From assembly GCA_028224375.1 (NCBI GenBank), contig JAOIVW010000027.1:1-34323 (forward strand): a stretch of DNA of 34,323 bases. The letters are read 5' to 3'. The stretch is from Hellea sp. GTDB lineage: Bacteria > Pseudomonadota > Alphaproteobacteria > Caulobacterales > Maricaulaceae. The notes under the pieces are model-generated. The model was not told where the DNA came from. It searched no databases and saw nothing but the letters and a program-made list of their open reading frames with translations. This document shows, piece by piece, positions 8,065 through 15,732 of the stretch; within the stretch, counting starts at the first letter, position 1; the number at the start of each line of letters is the position of its first letter. A program made the translations under genes and the position numbers.

Positions 8065-8288
8065 CTAAACAACTCACCAGGGACAACCCCTAATGCGCGA
8101 GAAATTTTAACGATATTTATGAGACTTACGTTTCGTTCACCACGCTCAATACTACCGACATACGAACGATCAAGTTCACACTTGTCTGCGAATTCCTCTT
8201 GAGAATAATCAGATAAAACACGTAATTCACGTACACGTGCGCCAAACCTAATTTTTATTTCACTTCCGTTTTTTCCCATAGAGAACAT
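8061..8288 (-). CDS. Controller (C) protein of the restriction-modification system, XRE-type HTH
   Basis: 75 residues, the typical size of C proteins (C.PvuII, C.Esp1396I class). The helix-turn-helix is obvious: 'RFGARVRELRVLSDYSQEEFADKCELDRSYVGSIERGERNVSLINIVKISRAL'. Such proteins bind as dimers to a double operator in front of their own gene, first activating then repressing C and endonuclease expression, so that the host DNA is methylated before the nuclease builds up. Here a matching C-box lies 14 bases upstream of the ATG (8303-8326). No ribosome binding site precedes the ATG at 8288 or the second ATG at 8279, which fits the leaderless mRNAs described for several C genes. Its last bases overlap the endonuclease start, so the two are co-translated. 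Confidence 0.92.
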   Translation of the reverse strand: MFSMGKNGSEIKIRFGARVRELRVLSDYSQEEFADKCELDRSYVGSIERGERNVSLINIVKISRALGVVPGELFR

Positions 8289-8302
8289 TGAACAATATGC
8301 AT

Positions 8303-8326
8303 ACTATAAGTCCACGGACTATAATC
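8303..8326 (-). promoter_or_regulatory. C-box: tandem operator of the controller protein
   Basis: Read on the minus strand: GATTATAGTC (8326-8317), spacer CGTG (8316-8313), GACTTATAGT (8312-8303). Each half is itself a near-palindrome of the GACT/AGTC type, and the CGTG spacer sits between the two dimer sites. This is very close to the Esp1396I-type C-box as I remember it (GACTTATAGTC-CGTG-TGATTATAGTC). The TATAGT of the proximal half or the following CATATT would serve as the -10 box, giving a transcript starting at or a few bases before the C start codon. The promoter assignment is inferred; the operator match is direct. Confidence 0.85.
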
Positions 8327-8403
8327 CCCAAATTATTTGGTTATATAAGACTACACTGTCTTTACTCAACCTAAGTTATACTTGTTTAGCTCAGGAAGAA
8401 AAC

Positions 8404-8490
8404 TGGTGCGGCTGAGAAGACTCGAACTTCCACCCATGTTACTGGACAGCGACCTCAACGCTGCGCGTCTACCAATTCCGCCACAGCCGC
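8404..8490 (-). tRNA. tRNA-Leu, anticodon GAG
   Basis: On the minus strand the gene starts at 8490 with acceptor GCGGCTG, pairs with CAGCCGC, and ends with discriminator A and an encoded CCA (8406-8404). The D-loop region has GGCGGAATTGGTAGACGCG, typical of tRNA-Leu. The anticodon stem AGCG/CGCT closes the loop TTGAGGT, so the anticodon is GAG (decodes CTC/CTT). A long variable arm (GTCCAGTAACATGGG) and a T-loop GTTCGAGTC complete the class II shape. The restriction module lies just downstream of its 3' end. Confidence 0.97.
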
Positions 8491-8506
8491 ACTTGAGATT
8501 TTGGAG

Positions 8507-8535
8507 TCTATAGCTATCTCATACAACATTGTGAA
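8507..8535 (-). promoter_or_regulatory. Probable promoter of tRNA-Leu(GAG)
   Basis: On the minus strand TTCACA (8535-8530) is followed after exactly 17 bases by TATAGA (8512-8507). Transcription would start near 8500, about 10 bases before the mature tRNA end. Spacing and hexamers fit a housekeeping sigma-factor promoter. Confidence 0.5.
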
Positions 8536-8581
8536 GCAGGAATCTGTTTTTTAATGAGTATGATTTTGCTTAAAGGAATGA

Positions 8582-8598
8582 GTAATAGCAGCTATTAC
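8582..8598. repeat. Perfect 8-bp palindrome between acyl-CoA ligase and tRNA-Leu
   Basis: GTAATAGC (8582-8589), A, GCTATTAC (8591-8598). It lies in the 176-base gap behind the acyl-CoA ligase stop (8667) and before the tRNA promoter. A second small inverted repeat, CTCTTA/TAAGAG, lies at about 8616-8636. No U tract follows either on the minus strand, so a standard intrinsic terminator is not evident; a protein-binding site or a Rho-type end is possible. Confidence 0.35.
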
Positions 8599-8666
8599 AA
8601 ACGCCAATCAATGACTCTTAGTAAGCGTTAAGAGCCAATCGGCTAAAGTCTCCCTTGAGAACACCC

Positions 8667-10235
8667 CTACCCAACCCGCCGCTTAACATCTTTCCAATAA
8701 GGTTCACGCAACTGACGCCGCAAGACCTTACCCGACGCATTTCTTGGTAGAGCCTCAACGACATCAACTGACTTCGGGCATTTATAGCCGGCTATGCGGG
8801 TTTTGGCGTAGGTGATGATGTCGGCCTCGCTGGGGGTGGTGCCCGGTTTTGGGATGATGATGGCTTTGACGGCTTCGCCCCATTTTTCATCCGGCACGCC
8901 TATGACGGCGACATCGGCTATATCGGGGTGGCCGAAAAGCGCGTTTTCGACTTCGGCGGGATAGACATTCTCGCCCCCCGTCACGATCATATCTTTGACG
9001 CGGTCATGGATATAGAGAAAGCCGTCTTCGTCAAAATAGCCAGCATCGCCCGAGCGGAACCAGCCGTCTTTTACGGCGGCGGCTGTGGCGTCTGGGCGGT
9101 TCCAATAGCCCTTCATGACAAAGCCGGATTTAATCAGGATTTCGCCGACCTCGCCTTGGGGGACTTCGGTGCCGTCCTCGTCCACGCACTTAATCTGCGT
9201 ATCGGGATAAGGCATGCCGCAGGAGCGCAGTTTCCCGCGCGCGGGGTCATGGGCTTCGGGGAGCATATAGGTGCCCCCGCCCACCGTTTCGGTCAGGCCG
9301 TAAACTTGGGTGAATTGACAGCCAAAGATATCGGCGGCTTCGAGGAGCAGGCTCTCGGCAATGGGGGACGCGCCGTAGGACATGATTTTATAAGACGAGA
9401 AATCGCGCTCCCTCACGCCCGGCGTTTGGGTGAGCATGAGGATAACGGCGGGCACCAGAAAGCCGTGGCAGATCTTTTGCTGCTCTATCAAATCCAGGAT
9501 ATGGACGGGATGAATCTCGCGCAGGATAACGGCTTTGGCGCCTTGGATGAAACTCAGCAGGCCAATATTGACCCCCGCAATATGGAAGAGCGGCATGGCG
9601 TCCAGCACAGGATCGCCGACCTCATAGTGCGCCCAAATCAGCGCGGCGGCTTGCTCGAAAAAGCTCGCGAAATTATTATTGGTCAGCTGTACGCCTTTGG
9701 GCAGGCCCGTCGTGCCGGAAGTGTAAAGCTGCAGCACATCATCATTACCTTCATGGGGGAGCTTAGGGTCTGCCGCGTTTTGGGCGCCGCGCCACGGGGC
9801 GTAATCTGTCCAATCGCTATGGCCGCCATCAATAGCGATAACGGTTTTTAGGCTGGGGCAACCCGGCAGGATGCTTTCAATAAGCTCGTAATAATCGCGG
9901 GCGACAAAGAGGACTTCCGCTTGGCTGTCCGAGAGCACGAATTGCAGCTCTGGCGCGGCGAGGCGGTTATTCATCGGGGCCAGCGCGGCGCGGGTTTTAT
10001 TGGCGCCAAATAATATCTCGTAAAAGACATCCATATTTTTGCCCAGATAAGCGACGCGGTCTTGGGGCTTTACACCCGCTGCGAGCAGGCCATTGGCGAC
10101 ATGGTTGGAGCGGGCGTCAAGCTGCGCGTAGCTCGTCTCTTGGTCTTCGAACCATATGGCGACCGCCTCGCCTCTGATGTTGGCTTGGTGGCGCGGAATA
10201 TCCGCCAGAAACGGCATGGCTTTAACGTCGATCAT
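8667..10235 (-). CDS. Acyl-CoA synthetase / AMP-dependent fatty acid-CoA ligase
   Basis: 522 residues from the ATG at 10235, preceded by GGGGAG with 7-base spacing; the frame extends 27 codons further up but that segment ('MTTKYGPPCHPSLRP') looks non-coding. ANL superfamily. The P-loop-like motif is 'YTSGTTGLPKGV', followed by 'YGLTETVGGG', 'RSGDAGYFDEDGFLYIHDRVKDMIVTGGENVYPAEVE' and, near the end, 'LPRNASGKVLRRQLR' with the adenylation lysine. It activates a carboxylic acid with ATP to the acyl-adenylate and then the CoA thioester. The substrate is probably a fatty or related acid but is not fixed by the sequence. Monocistronic in appearance: the next minus-strand gene upstream is separated by a composite repeat (10311-10405), and a tRNA lies downstream. 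Confidence 0.93.
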   Translation of the reverse strand: MIDVKAMPFLADIPRHQANIRGEAVAIWFEDQETSYAQLDARSNHVANGLLAAGVKPQDRVAYLGKNMDVFYEILFGANKTRAALAPMNNRLAAPELQFVLSDSQAEVLFVARDYYELIESILPGCPSLKTVIAIDGGHSDWTDYAPWRGAQNAADPKLPHEGNDDVLQLYTSGTTGLPKGVQLTNNNFASFFEQAAALIWAHYEVGDPVLDAMPLFHIAGVNIGLLSFIQGAKAVILREIHPVHILDLIEQQKICHGFLVPAVILMLTQTPGVRERDFSSYKIMSYGASPIAESLLLEAADIFGCQFTQVYGLTETVGGGTYMLPEAHDPARGKLRSCGMPYPDTQIKCVDEDGTEVPQGEVGEILIKSGFVMKGYWNRPDATAAAVKDGWFRSGDAGYFDEDGFLYIHDRVKDMIVTGGENVYPAEVENALFGHPDIADVAVIGVPDEKWGEAVKAIIIPKPGTTPSEADIITYAKTRIAGYKCPKSVDVVEALPRNASGKVLRRQLREPYWKDVKRRVG

Positions 10236-10310
10236 CCGTGATCTCCCCGATGTGTTTTTGGACAGGTTACAAGGGCGGAGGCTGGGATGGCAAGGGGGTC
10301 CGTACTTTGT

Positions 10311-10405
10311 CGTCATCCCCCGACTTGATCGGGGGACCCATTCGGTAAAATCTCAAATGAGGACAAAGGGCCGTATGGGTTACCCGGTCAAGCCGGGTAA
10401 TGACG
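10311..10405. repeat. Composite inverted repeat, alphaproteobacterial CGTCAT/CCCCG type
   Basis: The left unit, 10311-10339, begins CGTCATCCCCCGACTTGATC and ends GGGGGACCC. The right unit, 10377-10405, reads GGGTTACCCGGTCAAGCCGG then GTAATGACG. Reverse-complemented, the right unit aligns with the left over its full 29 bases with a handful of changes. Each unit is a hairpin (CCCCCGA/TCGGGGG; ACCCGG/CCGGGT), and the pair forms a larger stem with a 37-base centre. Such palindromes are frequent between genes in Alphaproteobacteria. It lies between two minus-strand genes. Confidence 0.85.
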
Positions 10406-10413
10406 GAAGAAAG

Positions 10414-11247
10414 CTATGCCTTCTTACGCATGGACCATTTTAGCCAGAGCCAGAAAATCTTTGGGCCTTCTATGAGGTAGCGTTTCCATAGCCGCTTGGG
10501 CTCGCTGGCTAATCGGAATAACCATTCTAGGCGATATTGCTGCATCCATTTTGGCGCGCGCTTAATGCGGCCTGCGAGGAATTCCAGTGACGCGCCGACA
10601 CAGAGGCCTAGCCCGACACAATCGCCGCGTTCCAATGCGGCTTTGGCAACCATTTCCTGTTGCGGCGAGCCGACACAGATAAAGGTATAGCGCGCAGGGT
10701 TCTTATGAATGAAATCCGCAGCGGCGGCCACGGCTTCGGGTTTACGGCGCATGCCAAATGGCGGCTGATGATGATTGATACGCGTTAAGCCGTAAATCTC
10801 TCTCAGCTTGGCGATAATTTCGTCATCCGCGCCAATGACATTAATCGGCTCATTGGGCGTAATCACATTATCGAACAGCTGTTGCGTGAGGTCAGAGCCT
10901 GGTACAGCGGAAAGCGGAATGCCGGACACTTTGGCCAGCAGCTCTAAAATACGCGAATCGCAAACAGACAGCCAAGAGGCGTTATAAAGCGGGCCGTAAA
11001 CCTCAGGCTCTTTATGCAGGCGCACCAAGTGATCGACATTCGGCGTGACGATATAGCGAAAGCCGTGATTTGTTGTGACCCATTTCGCGCGGGCCAATGT
11101 TTGCATCGGCGTGAGCGGGTCAAAGGTTGCGCCAATAAATTCGTAAGAGCGTTCGTTCACACGCCAATCCTTTTGTTCCAATCGCGGCTGGCTACGGCGG
11201 TCAACGCCGCGCGGCTGCGGTGGTATAATTTTTTTTACTGCAGACAT
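10414..11247 (-). CDS. WecG/TagA/CpsF-family glycosyltransferase (GT26)
   Basis: 277 residues from the ATG at 11247, preferred over the upstream in-frame ATGs (11277, 11268) because GAGGAC lies 5 bases before it. GT26 enzymes add a sugar (such as ManNAc or its uronate) to a lipid-linked acceptor in surface-polysaccharide synthesis at the inner membrane face. Hallmarks: 'TPNVDHLVRLHKEPEVYG' (N/D catalytic region), 'VPGSDLTQQLFD' (family T/PGSDL), 'FICVGSPQQEMVAK' and the C-terminal 'ASLEFLAGRIKRAPKWMQQYRLEWLFRLASEP', which anchors the enzyme through its basic helices. No other polysaccharide gene is in the window, so the pathway is not defined. An Arg-rich N-terminal extension of about 35 residues precedes the core. 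Family firm, substrate unknown. Confidence 0.93.
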   Translation of the reverse strand: MSAVKKIIPPQPRGVDRRSQPRLEQKDWRVNERSYEFIGATFDPLTPMQTLARAKWVTTNHGFRYIVTPNVDHLVRLHKEPEVYGPLYNASWLSVCDSRILELLAKVSGIPLSAVPGSDLTQQLFDNVITPNEPINVIGADDEIIAKLREIYGLTRINHHQPPFGMRRKPEAVAAAADFIHKNPARYTFICVGSPQQEMVAKAALERGDCVGLGLCVGASLEFLAGRIKRAPKWMQQYRLEWLFRLASEPKRLWKRYLIEGPKIFWLWLKWSMRKKA

Positions 11248-11348
11248 GCTGTCCTCAACCCATTTCATTTTTCCCATATCTTAAAGTCTTAACGCAAAGG
11301 GGTTTAGATTGGGTTACGAGGCTTGTAATTTTCTCTTAACTGTCCCAC

Positions 11349-13187
11349 ATGGCTGTGATGCCTCCCGAGACCGCAGATCAAGAGCGTAAAGAACAAAGCT
11401 TGCGCTATCAGCTGAAAAGCTTCTGGCGGCTTTGGCCCTATCTCTGGCCCAAGGGCAAACCTAGCTATAAAATACGCACCCTGTTGGCGATGATTTTTAC
11501 GATTGCGGGGCAGTTCGTCGTGGTTTTAGCGCCCTTCTTTTTAGGCCGCGCGATTGACGAAATGAACCTTCAAATCAAGGACATTGGCCTAGGCAATGCT
11601 ATCGGGATGGGGATTATTCTTCTCATCCTCGCCTATGGCGGCTTTCGATTATTTTCGGTGATGCTCTCTGAAGGGCGCGAATATGTCTTCGCCCCTGTCG
11701 CGCAATATGCCAAGCGCGCCGTGGCGACCTCAACCTTTGCGCATTTGCATAAATTATCTCTGCGCTATCATTTAGAAAAACGCACGGGCGGGCTCTCGCG
11801 CACGATTGAGCGCGGCATTCGCTCCATTGATTTTCTGTTTCGGTTTTTATTATTTAATATCGGCCCGACATTGCTGCAGCTCGCCATCGCGGGCGCGGCC
11901 TTTTGGATTGCCTATAGCTGGGAATTTGCGCTCATCGCTGTGGCCGTCGTCATCACCTATATTTGGTTCACCGTAACAACGACAGAATGGCGCTTAAAAT
12001 TTCGCCGCGATATGAATAAGAAAGATACGGAGGCCAACGCCAAGGCGATTGATAGTCTTTTAAATTACGAGACCGTCAAATATTTCAACGCTGAAAAATT
12101 CGAAACGGACCGTTATGACGGCGCGATGGAGGGCTATCAAAAAGCCGCTATCCTTTCGCGCACCTCCCTCGCCGCAGTCAATGTCGGGCAGAGCTTTTTA
12201 ATGAATCTCGGTCTTGTCGCCCTTGTGATTTTGGCCGGGCAGCGCGTGGTCGGCGGGGCGATGACAACGGGCGATATCTTCGCCATCACGATGGTGATGA
12301 TGCAGGTCTACCGCCCGCTCAATATTCTCGGCTTTGCTTACCGCGAAATTAAACAAGCGCTGACAGATATGGAAAAGATGTTCGCGCTTTTAGATATCAA
12401 GCCCGAAGTGCAAGACCGCCAAGGCGCAATAGATATTCGCGGCGTGAAAGGCGCAATTAAATTTGAAAACGTCTCCTTCCGCTATGACGCTGACCGCTCT
12501 ATTTTAAATAATATCAGCTTTGACATCCAGCCCGGACAAACCGTGGCTGTGGTCGGGCCGACAGGCGCAGGCAAATCCACCCTCTCGCGTATTCTCTTTC
12601 GCTTTTATGATATTGAAGGCGGGAGCGTCACGGTGGATGGGCAGAGCCTATCCGATGTCACCCAAGATTCCTTGCGCAAATCCATCGGCATTGTCCCGCA
12701 AGACACGGTGCTGTTTAACGACACGATTGGCTATAATATCGCCTATGCCAAACCTGATGCCACGCAAGACGAGATAGAGGCTGCAGCGGGGGCCGCGCAA
12801 ATTCATGACTTTATTGCAGGCCTCCCCAAAGGCTATAAGACCATGGTCGGAGAGCGCGGCTTAAAACTCTCAGGCGGCGAAAAACAGCGCGTCGCCATCG
12901 CTAGAACCCTTTTGAAAAATCCCGCCATCCTTATCTTGGACGAAGCCACCTCGGCGCTGGACAGCGTCACAGAACGCGACATACAAACCGCGCTGGACAA
13001 TGCCGCCAAGAACCGCACCACCCTTGTCATAGCTCACCGCCTCTCCACCATCGTCAATGCCGATAAAATCATCGTCATGGAAGAAGGACAGATTGCAGAG
13101 CAAGGCACGCATGAGGCGCTTTTGAAGAAACAAGGGTTATATGCGGCGCTTTGGGAGCAGCAGGAGAAGAGCCCTGTGGAGGCATAA
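11349..13187 (+). CDS. Atm1/HMT1-type ABC exporter (fused permease and ATPase)
   Basis: 612 residues, half-transporter that must dimerise. Residues about 40-345 form a six-helix ABC exporter domain and carry the Atm1/ABCB7 signature 'DTEANAKAIDSLLNYETVKYFNAEKFE'. The nucleotide-binding domain has Walker A 'VGPTGAGKST' (about 401-410), Q-loop 'IVPQDTVLFNDTIGYNI', ABC signature 'LSGGEKQRVAIART', Walker B 'AILILDEATSALD' and H-loop 'IAHRLSTI'. Alphaproteobacterial and mitochondrial members export glutathione-derived or Fe-S-related sulfur compounds and help metal tolerance. No ribosome binding site precedes the ATG at 11349; an internal Met4 is an alternative. It is divergent from the GT26 gene with about 100 bases between. 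Stands alone as a transcription unit. Confidence 0.95.
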   Translation: MAVMPPETADQERKEQSLRYQLKSFWRLWPYLWPKGKPSYKIRTLLAMIFTIAGQFVVVLAPFFLGRAIDEMNLQIKDIGLGNAIGMGIILLILAYGGFRLFSVMLSEGREYVFAPVAQYAKRAVATSTFAHLHKLSLRYHLEKRTGGLSRTIERGIRSIDFLFRFLLFNIGPTLLQLAIAGAAFWIAYSWEFALIAVAVVITYIWFTVTTTEWRLKFRRDMNKKDTEANAKAIDSLLNYETVKYFNAEKFETDRYDGAMEGYQKAAILSRTSLAAVNVGQSFLMNLGLVALVILAGQRVVGGAMTTGDIFAITMVMMQVYRPLNILGFAYREIKQALTDMEKMFALLDIKPEVQDRQGAIDIRGVKGAIKFENVSFRYDADRSILNNISFDIQPGQTVAVVGPTGAGKSTLSRILFRFYDIEGGSVTVDGQSLSDVTQDSLRKSIGIVPQDTVLFNDTIGYNIAYAKPDATQDEIEAAAGAAQIHDFIAGLPKGYKTMVGERGLKLSGGEKQRVAIARTLLKNPAILILDEATSALDSVTERDIQTALDNAAKNRTTLVIAHRLSTIVNADKIIVMEEGQIAEQGTHEALLKKQGLYAALWEQQEKSPVEA

Positions 13188-13306
13188 ATGAGGGCGCTCT
13201 CTTTTACTGTTTGGGGGGCTTTGCGGACGTTAAGAGCAACTTTGCATTCAGCCAATTCGCATGGATTCTAAGTTGCATAATTCTTCATAACCTCTATACA
13301 TTTGGC

Positions 13307-15457
13307 ATGAATCTAGCTGCTCGCCCTCAAAAAGAAGTCTTTCTGGATTTAGAAAAGGTCTGCCGTGAGGCAGGTTTTATTCACGTATTAGCCGCTTTGG
13401 TATTTGAGAATAATTTCCATTCTGTGAAATTTGACGAGAAGTTCCCTAAAATTCAGGACCAATATGATGGCAAAAAGCTAATCAGGAGCGAGCTTAATGT
13501 TCTTCATGGCTTAATGTTGAAGGGTGACATGGATGCAAAACCTTTGAATGAAGAAAATATATTAGCTAAAAAGAGAGTGTGTTACGAATTACTCGAGGAA
13601 TTGCATGGAAGCTATTATTCCCAAGCTATGCGTGATGGTAAATTATTTACTGATTCAGAAACGCTTTTTTCTCACCCAGACATATTTCGTGAATCTATAT
13701 TTTATGCAGCTGACTCTTCATTCTATTTTCAACAACATGTTTTTGCGATTGAGCGCTACAGCAAAGACAATAGCTGGTTGGAACAAAATGTTGGTTTCAC
13801 GATTGACGAAGCCGCACATATTGCCCACGCGATAATCACTAATACTTATCTATTAGTACAGACATTTCAAGAAGGTTTAGTTGATGGTTCAAAAAGCTAC
13901 TTAGAAGCATTTTCGATATCTATAAGCGAACTTTGTGAACTGACAGGTTTAGCAGACGCGAAAGTGAGAAGCTTTATAAAACAATTTAGCACCTCTGGAG
14001 GTTACTCAAATTTAAAATTCAATTCAGTTGATGATTATAATTTGGCGAAATCGCATCCAATAATTCTATTCCCTCATGACAAAATTAGCCTTTTGCAGAC
14101 CCATTCAATCTGCGAGAGTTTGTATGTATCTCCTATGTTTTGGATGCAAGGAGATAATCAATATAAGACTAAAGCACGTACACATCGCGGAAACTTCCTA
14201 GAGCAAAAAATTACAGATCGTTTGAAGAGGGTTTTTGGCGAAAACAATGTATTCGAGAATGTTGAAATTTTTAAAGGTAAGCACATAGTCGGCGAGATTG
14301 ACGTTCTAGTAGTCTACATTGACCGACTATTAATTGTTCAAGCGAAGTCAAAAACTCTCACATTAAAAGCTCAACAAGGCAGTTTGAAGCATCTTGAAGA
14401 TGACTTCAAAAAGGCAATTCAAAATGCTTATGATCAAGCATATTCATGTGCAAGTGAAATACTAGAAGGTGGTGTTAGACTACAAAAACAAGGGGGAGGC
14501 TCTTTGGATTTACCAGCAGAAATAATGGAAATATTTCCAATATGTGCAATCGCTGACCATTATCCTTCATTATACTTTCAAGCTCGACAATTTTTAAAAA
14601 CTAAAACAAAAAAGAAAATTATGCCCCCATATGTCATGGACGTTTTCTTGTTAGATGTGATTAGTGAGTTTCTTACCCATCCTATTCGAATGTTAGATTA
14701 TTTGAATAAACGTACTCAATATAATGAAAGTGTGGGCGCTAACAATGATTTCGCTGTTTTCGGCTACCATTTGAGTAATAATTTATACAAAGATCCAGAA
14801 TACAATATGATGATGCTAAATGATGATCTTGCTTGGGAAATTGACAAGGCATTTATATCACGACGTGAGCGTGGAGAATTGGACGCCTTACCAAAAGGGG
14901 TGCTTACAAAATTTCAAGGAACGCCATACGGCGATATAATTGATTATCTTGAAGGTTTTCAAGAGGCGGGGGCGGTAGAGTTGGGGTACCTGTTACTTTC
15001 CTATGATGGCGTTTCAATAGACGGTATTAATCGGGGCATGATACAGCTTGCGAGGGCAGCCAGAAATAGTGATCGCACGCATGACTTTACCCTTGGTGGT
15101 CCAGATGGTGGTATTACCTATCATATTTCCCAAACTCCCACTAAGGAGCGTTTAAAATATCTTTTGAATCATGCTGAGATAAGAAAATACTCTACAAGGG
15201 CTAATCATTGGTTTGCTTTGTCTGGCACCGTCGGAAGTGGTGAGCCTGTTGACACCATTTGTTTTTTGAAGAGTCGGTGGAAGCGCAGTGCAAAACTTGA
15301 TTTTGAAGTTTCACAATTGCCACCCAAAGCCTCAAAATTGTCAAGAGTGACTGGAAGAATAACTGTCAAATTAGGAAGAAATGATAAGTGTCATTGCGGC
15401 AGTGATGTCAAATATAAGAAGTGCTGCTTGCGAAAAGACGAGAGCCACTCTCAATAA
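13307..15457 (+). CDS. Nuclease-like (PD-(D/E)XK/NERD-type) protein with C-terminal SEC-C zinc motif
   Basis: 716 residues from the ATG at 13307. The frame continues upstream into the ABC gene, but that part is its shadow. Residues about 289-370 look like a NERD/PD-(D/E)XK nuclease core: 'HRGNFLEQKITDRLKRVFG' (helix with E), 'GEIDVLVVYIDRLLIVQAKSK' (D, then Q-A-K where E-x-K is usual), then a helical 'LKHLEDDFKKAIQNAYDQAYS'. The C-terminus (689-707) is a textbook SEC-C zinc-binding motif, 'GRNDKCHCGSDVKYKKCC'. The N-terminal 280 residues are helical and unassigned. Strongly A+T-rich with codons unlike the flanking ABC and HtrA genes, and no ribosome binding site, so horizontally acquired and perhaps leaderless. 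It may be a defence or DNA/RNA-processing protein; the Q in place of E in the putative active site leaves nuclease activity open. Function inferred only. Confidence 0.8.
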   Translation: MNLAARPQKEVFLDLEKVCREAGFIHVLAALVFENNFHSVKFDEKFPKIQDQYDGKKLIRSELNVLHGLMLKGDMDAKPLNEENILAKKRVCYELLEELHGSYYSQAMRDGKLFTDSETLFSHPDIFRESIFYAADSSFYFQQHVFAIERYSKDNSWLEQNVGFTIDEAAHIAHAIITNTYLLVQTFQEGLVDGSKSYLEAFSISISELCELTGLADAKVRSFIKQFSTSGGYSNLKFNSVDDYNLAKSHPIILFPHDKISLLQTHSICESLYVSPMFWMQGDNQYKTKARTHRGNFLEQKITDRLKRVFGENNVFENVEIFKGKHIVGEIDVLVVYIDRLLIVQAKSKTLTLKAQQGSLKHLEDDFKKAIQNAYDQAYSCASEILEGGVRLQKQGGGSLDLPAEIMEIFPICAIADHYPSLYFQARQFLKTKTKKKIMPPYVMDVFLLDVISEFLTHPIRMLDYLNKRTQYNESVGANNDFAVFGYHLSNNLYKDPEYNMMMLNDDLAWEIDKAFISRRERGELDALPKGVLTKFQGTPYGDIIDYLEGFQEAGAVELGYLLLSYDGVSIDGINRGMIQLARAARNSDRTHDFTLGGPDGGITYHISQTPTKERLKYLLNHAEIRKYSTRANHWFALSGTVGSGEPVDTICFLKSRWKRSAKLDFEVSQLPPKASKLSRVTGRITVKLGRNDKCHCGSDVKYKKCCLRKDESHSQ

Positions 15458-15544
15458 GTTCATGACATTTTCATATCGTAATTAACGTCTCCTTTGAGGA
15501 TGTTTCTACAAAACCTGAACATTCCCTCCAAATAAAACACTCAC

Positions 15545-15710
15545 ATTACCCTCTGACAAATCCTCCGCCTCTATGCTTTCAGCATGGCGAGTGAGTTTTG
15601 TGGAGGCTACAAATAAATCTCAGTTTACTATCCCCTCATCCTGACGATGTGTGGTCGGTTAACGCCCCCCTCACCTCTATCTTTAATGCCCTAGCACTTG
15701 TCCTGCTGCT
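15545..15710 (+). pseudogene. Decayed fragment of a second dgkA copy
   Basis: Two blocks match the intact dgkA locus in the same order and strand. Block 1 (15545-15599) covers the leader and first five codons: 41 of 55 bases match 17226-17280, and ATGGCGAGTGAGTTTT corresponds to the dgkA start ATGGCCAATGAGTTTT. Block 2 (15651-15710) matches 17411-17470 at 51 of 60 bases and would encode 'NAPLTSIFNALALVLLL' against 'GAPLTSFFIALALVLLL'. Between the blocks the copy is 79 bases shorter than dgkA, a frame-breaking deletion, and the frame from block 1 stops after ten codons. Everything after block 2 is missing. Counts were made by eye from an ungapped alignment. Confidence 0.8.
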
Positions 15711-15732
15711 CAGACGTCATAAGACGAGACAT

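Noticed and set aside
5943..8490. Genomic island with tRNA attachment sites
   Set aside because: No repeat of the tRNA-Leu 3' end found at the far side of the restriction module and no integrase; only kept as a neighbourhood remark.
8928..9851. 307-codon open frame on the plus strand
   Set aside because: Exact antisense shadow of the acyl-CoA ligase, whose protein has all family motifs; the shadow protein has no sensible pattern.
13151..13306. N-terminal extension of the SEC-C protein frame into the ABC gene
   Set aside because: Its first part is an out-of-frame copy of the exporter's C-terminus; the ATG at 13307 gives a coherent protein.
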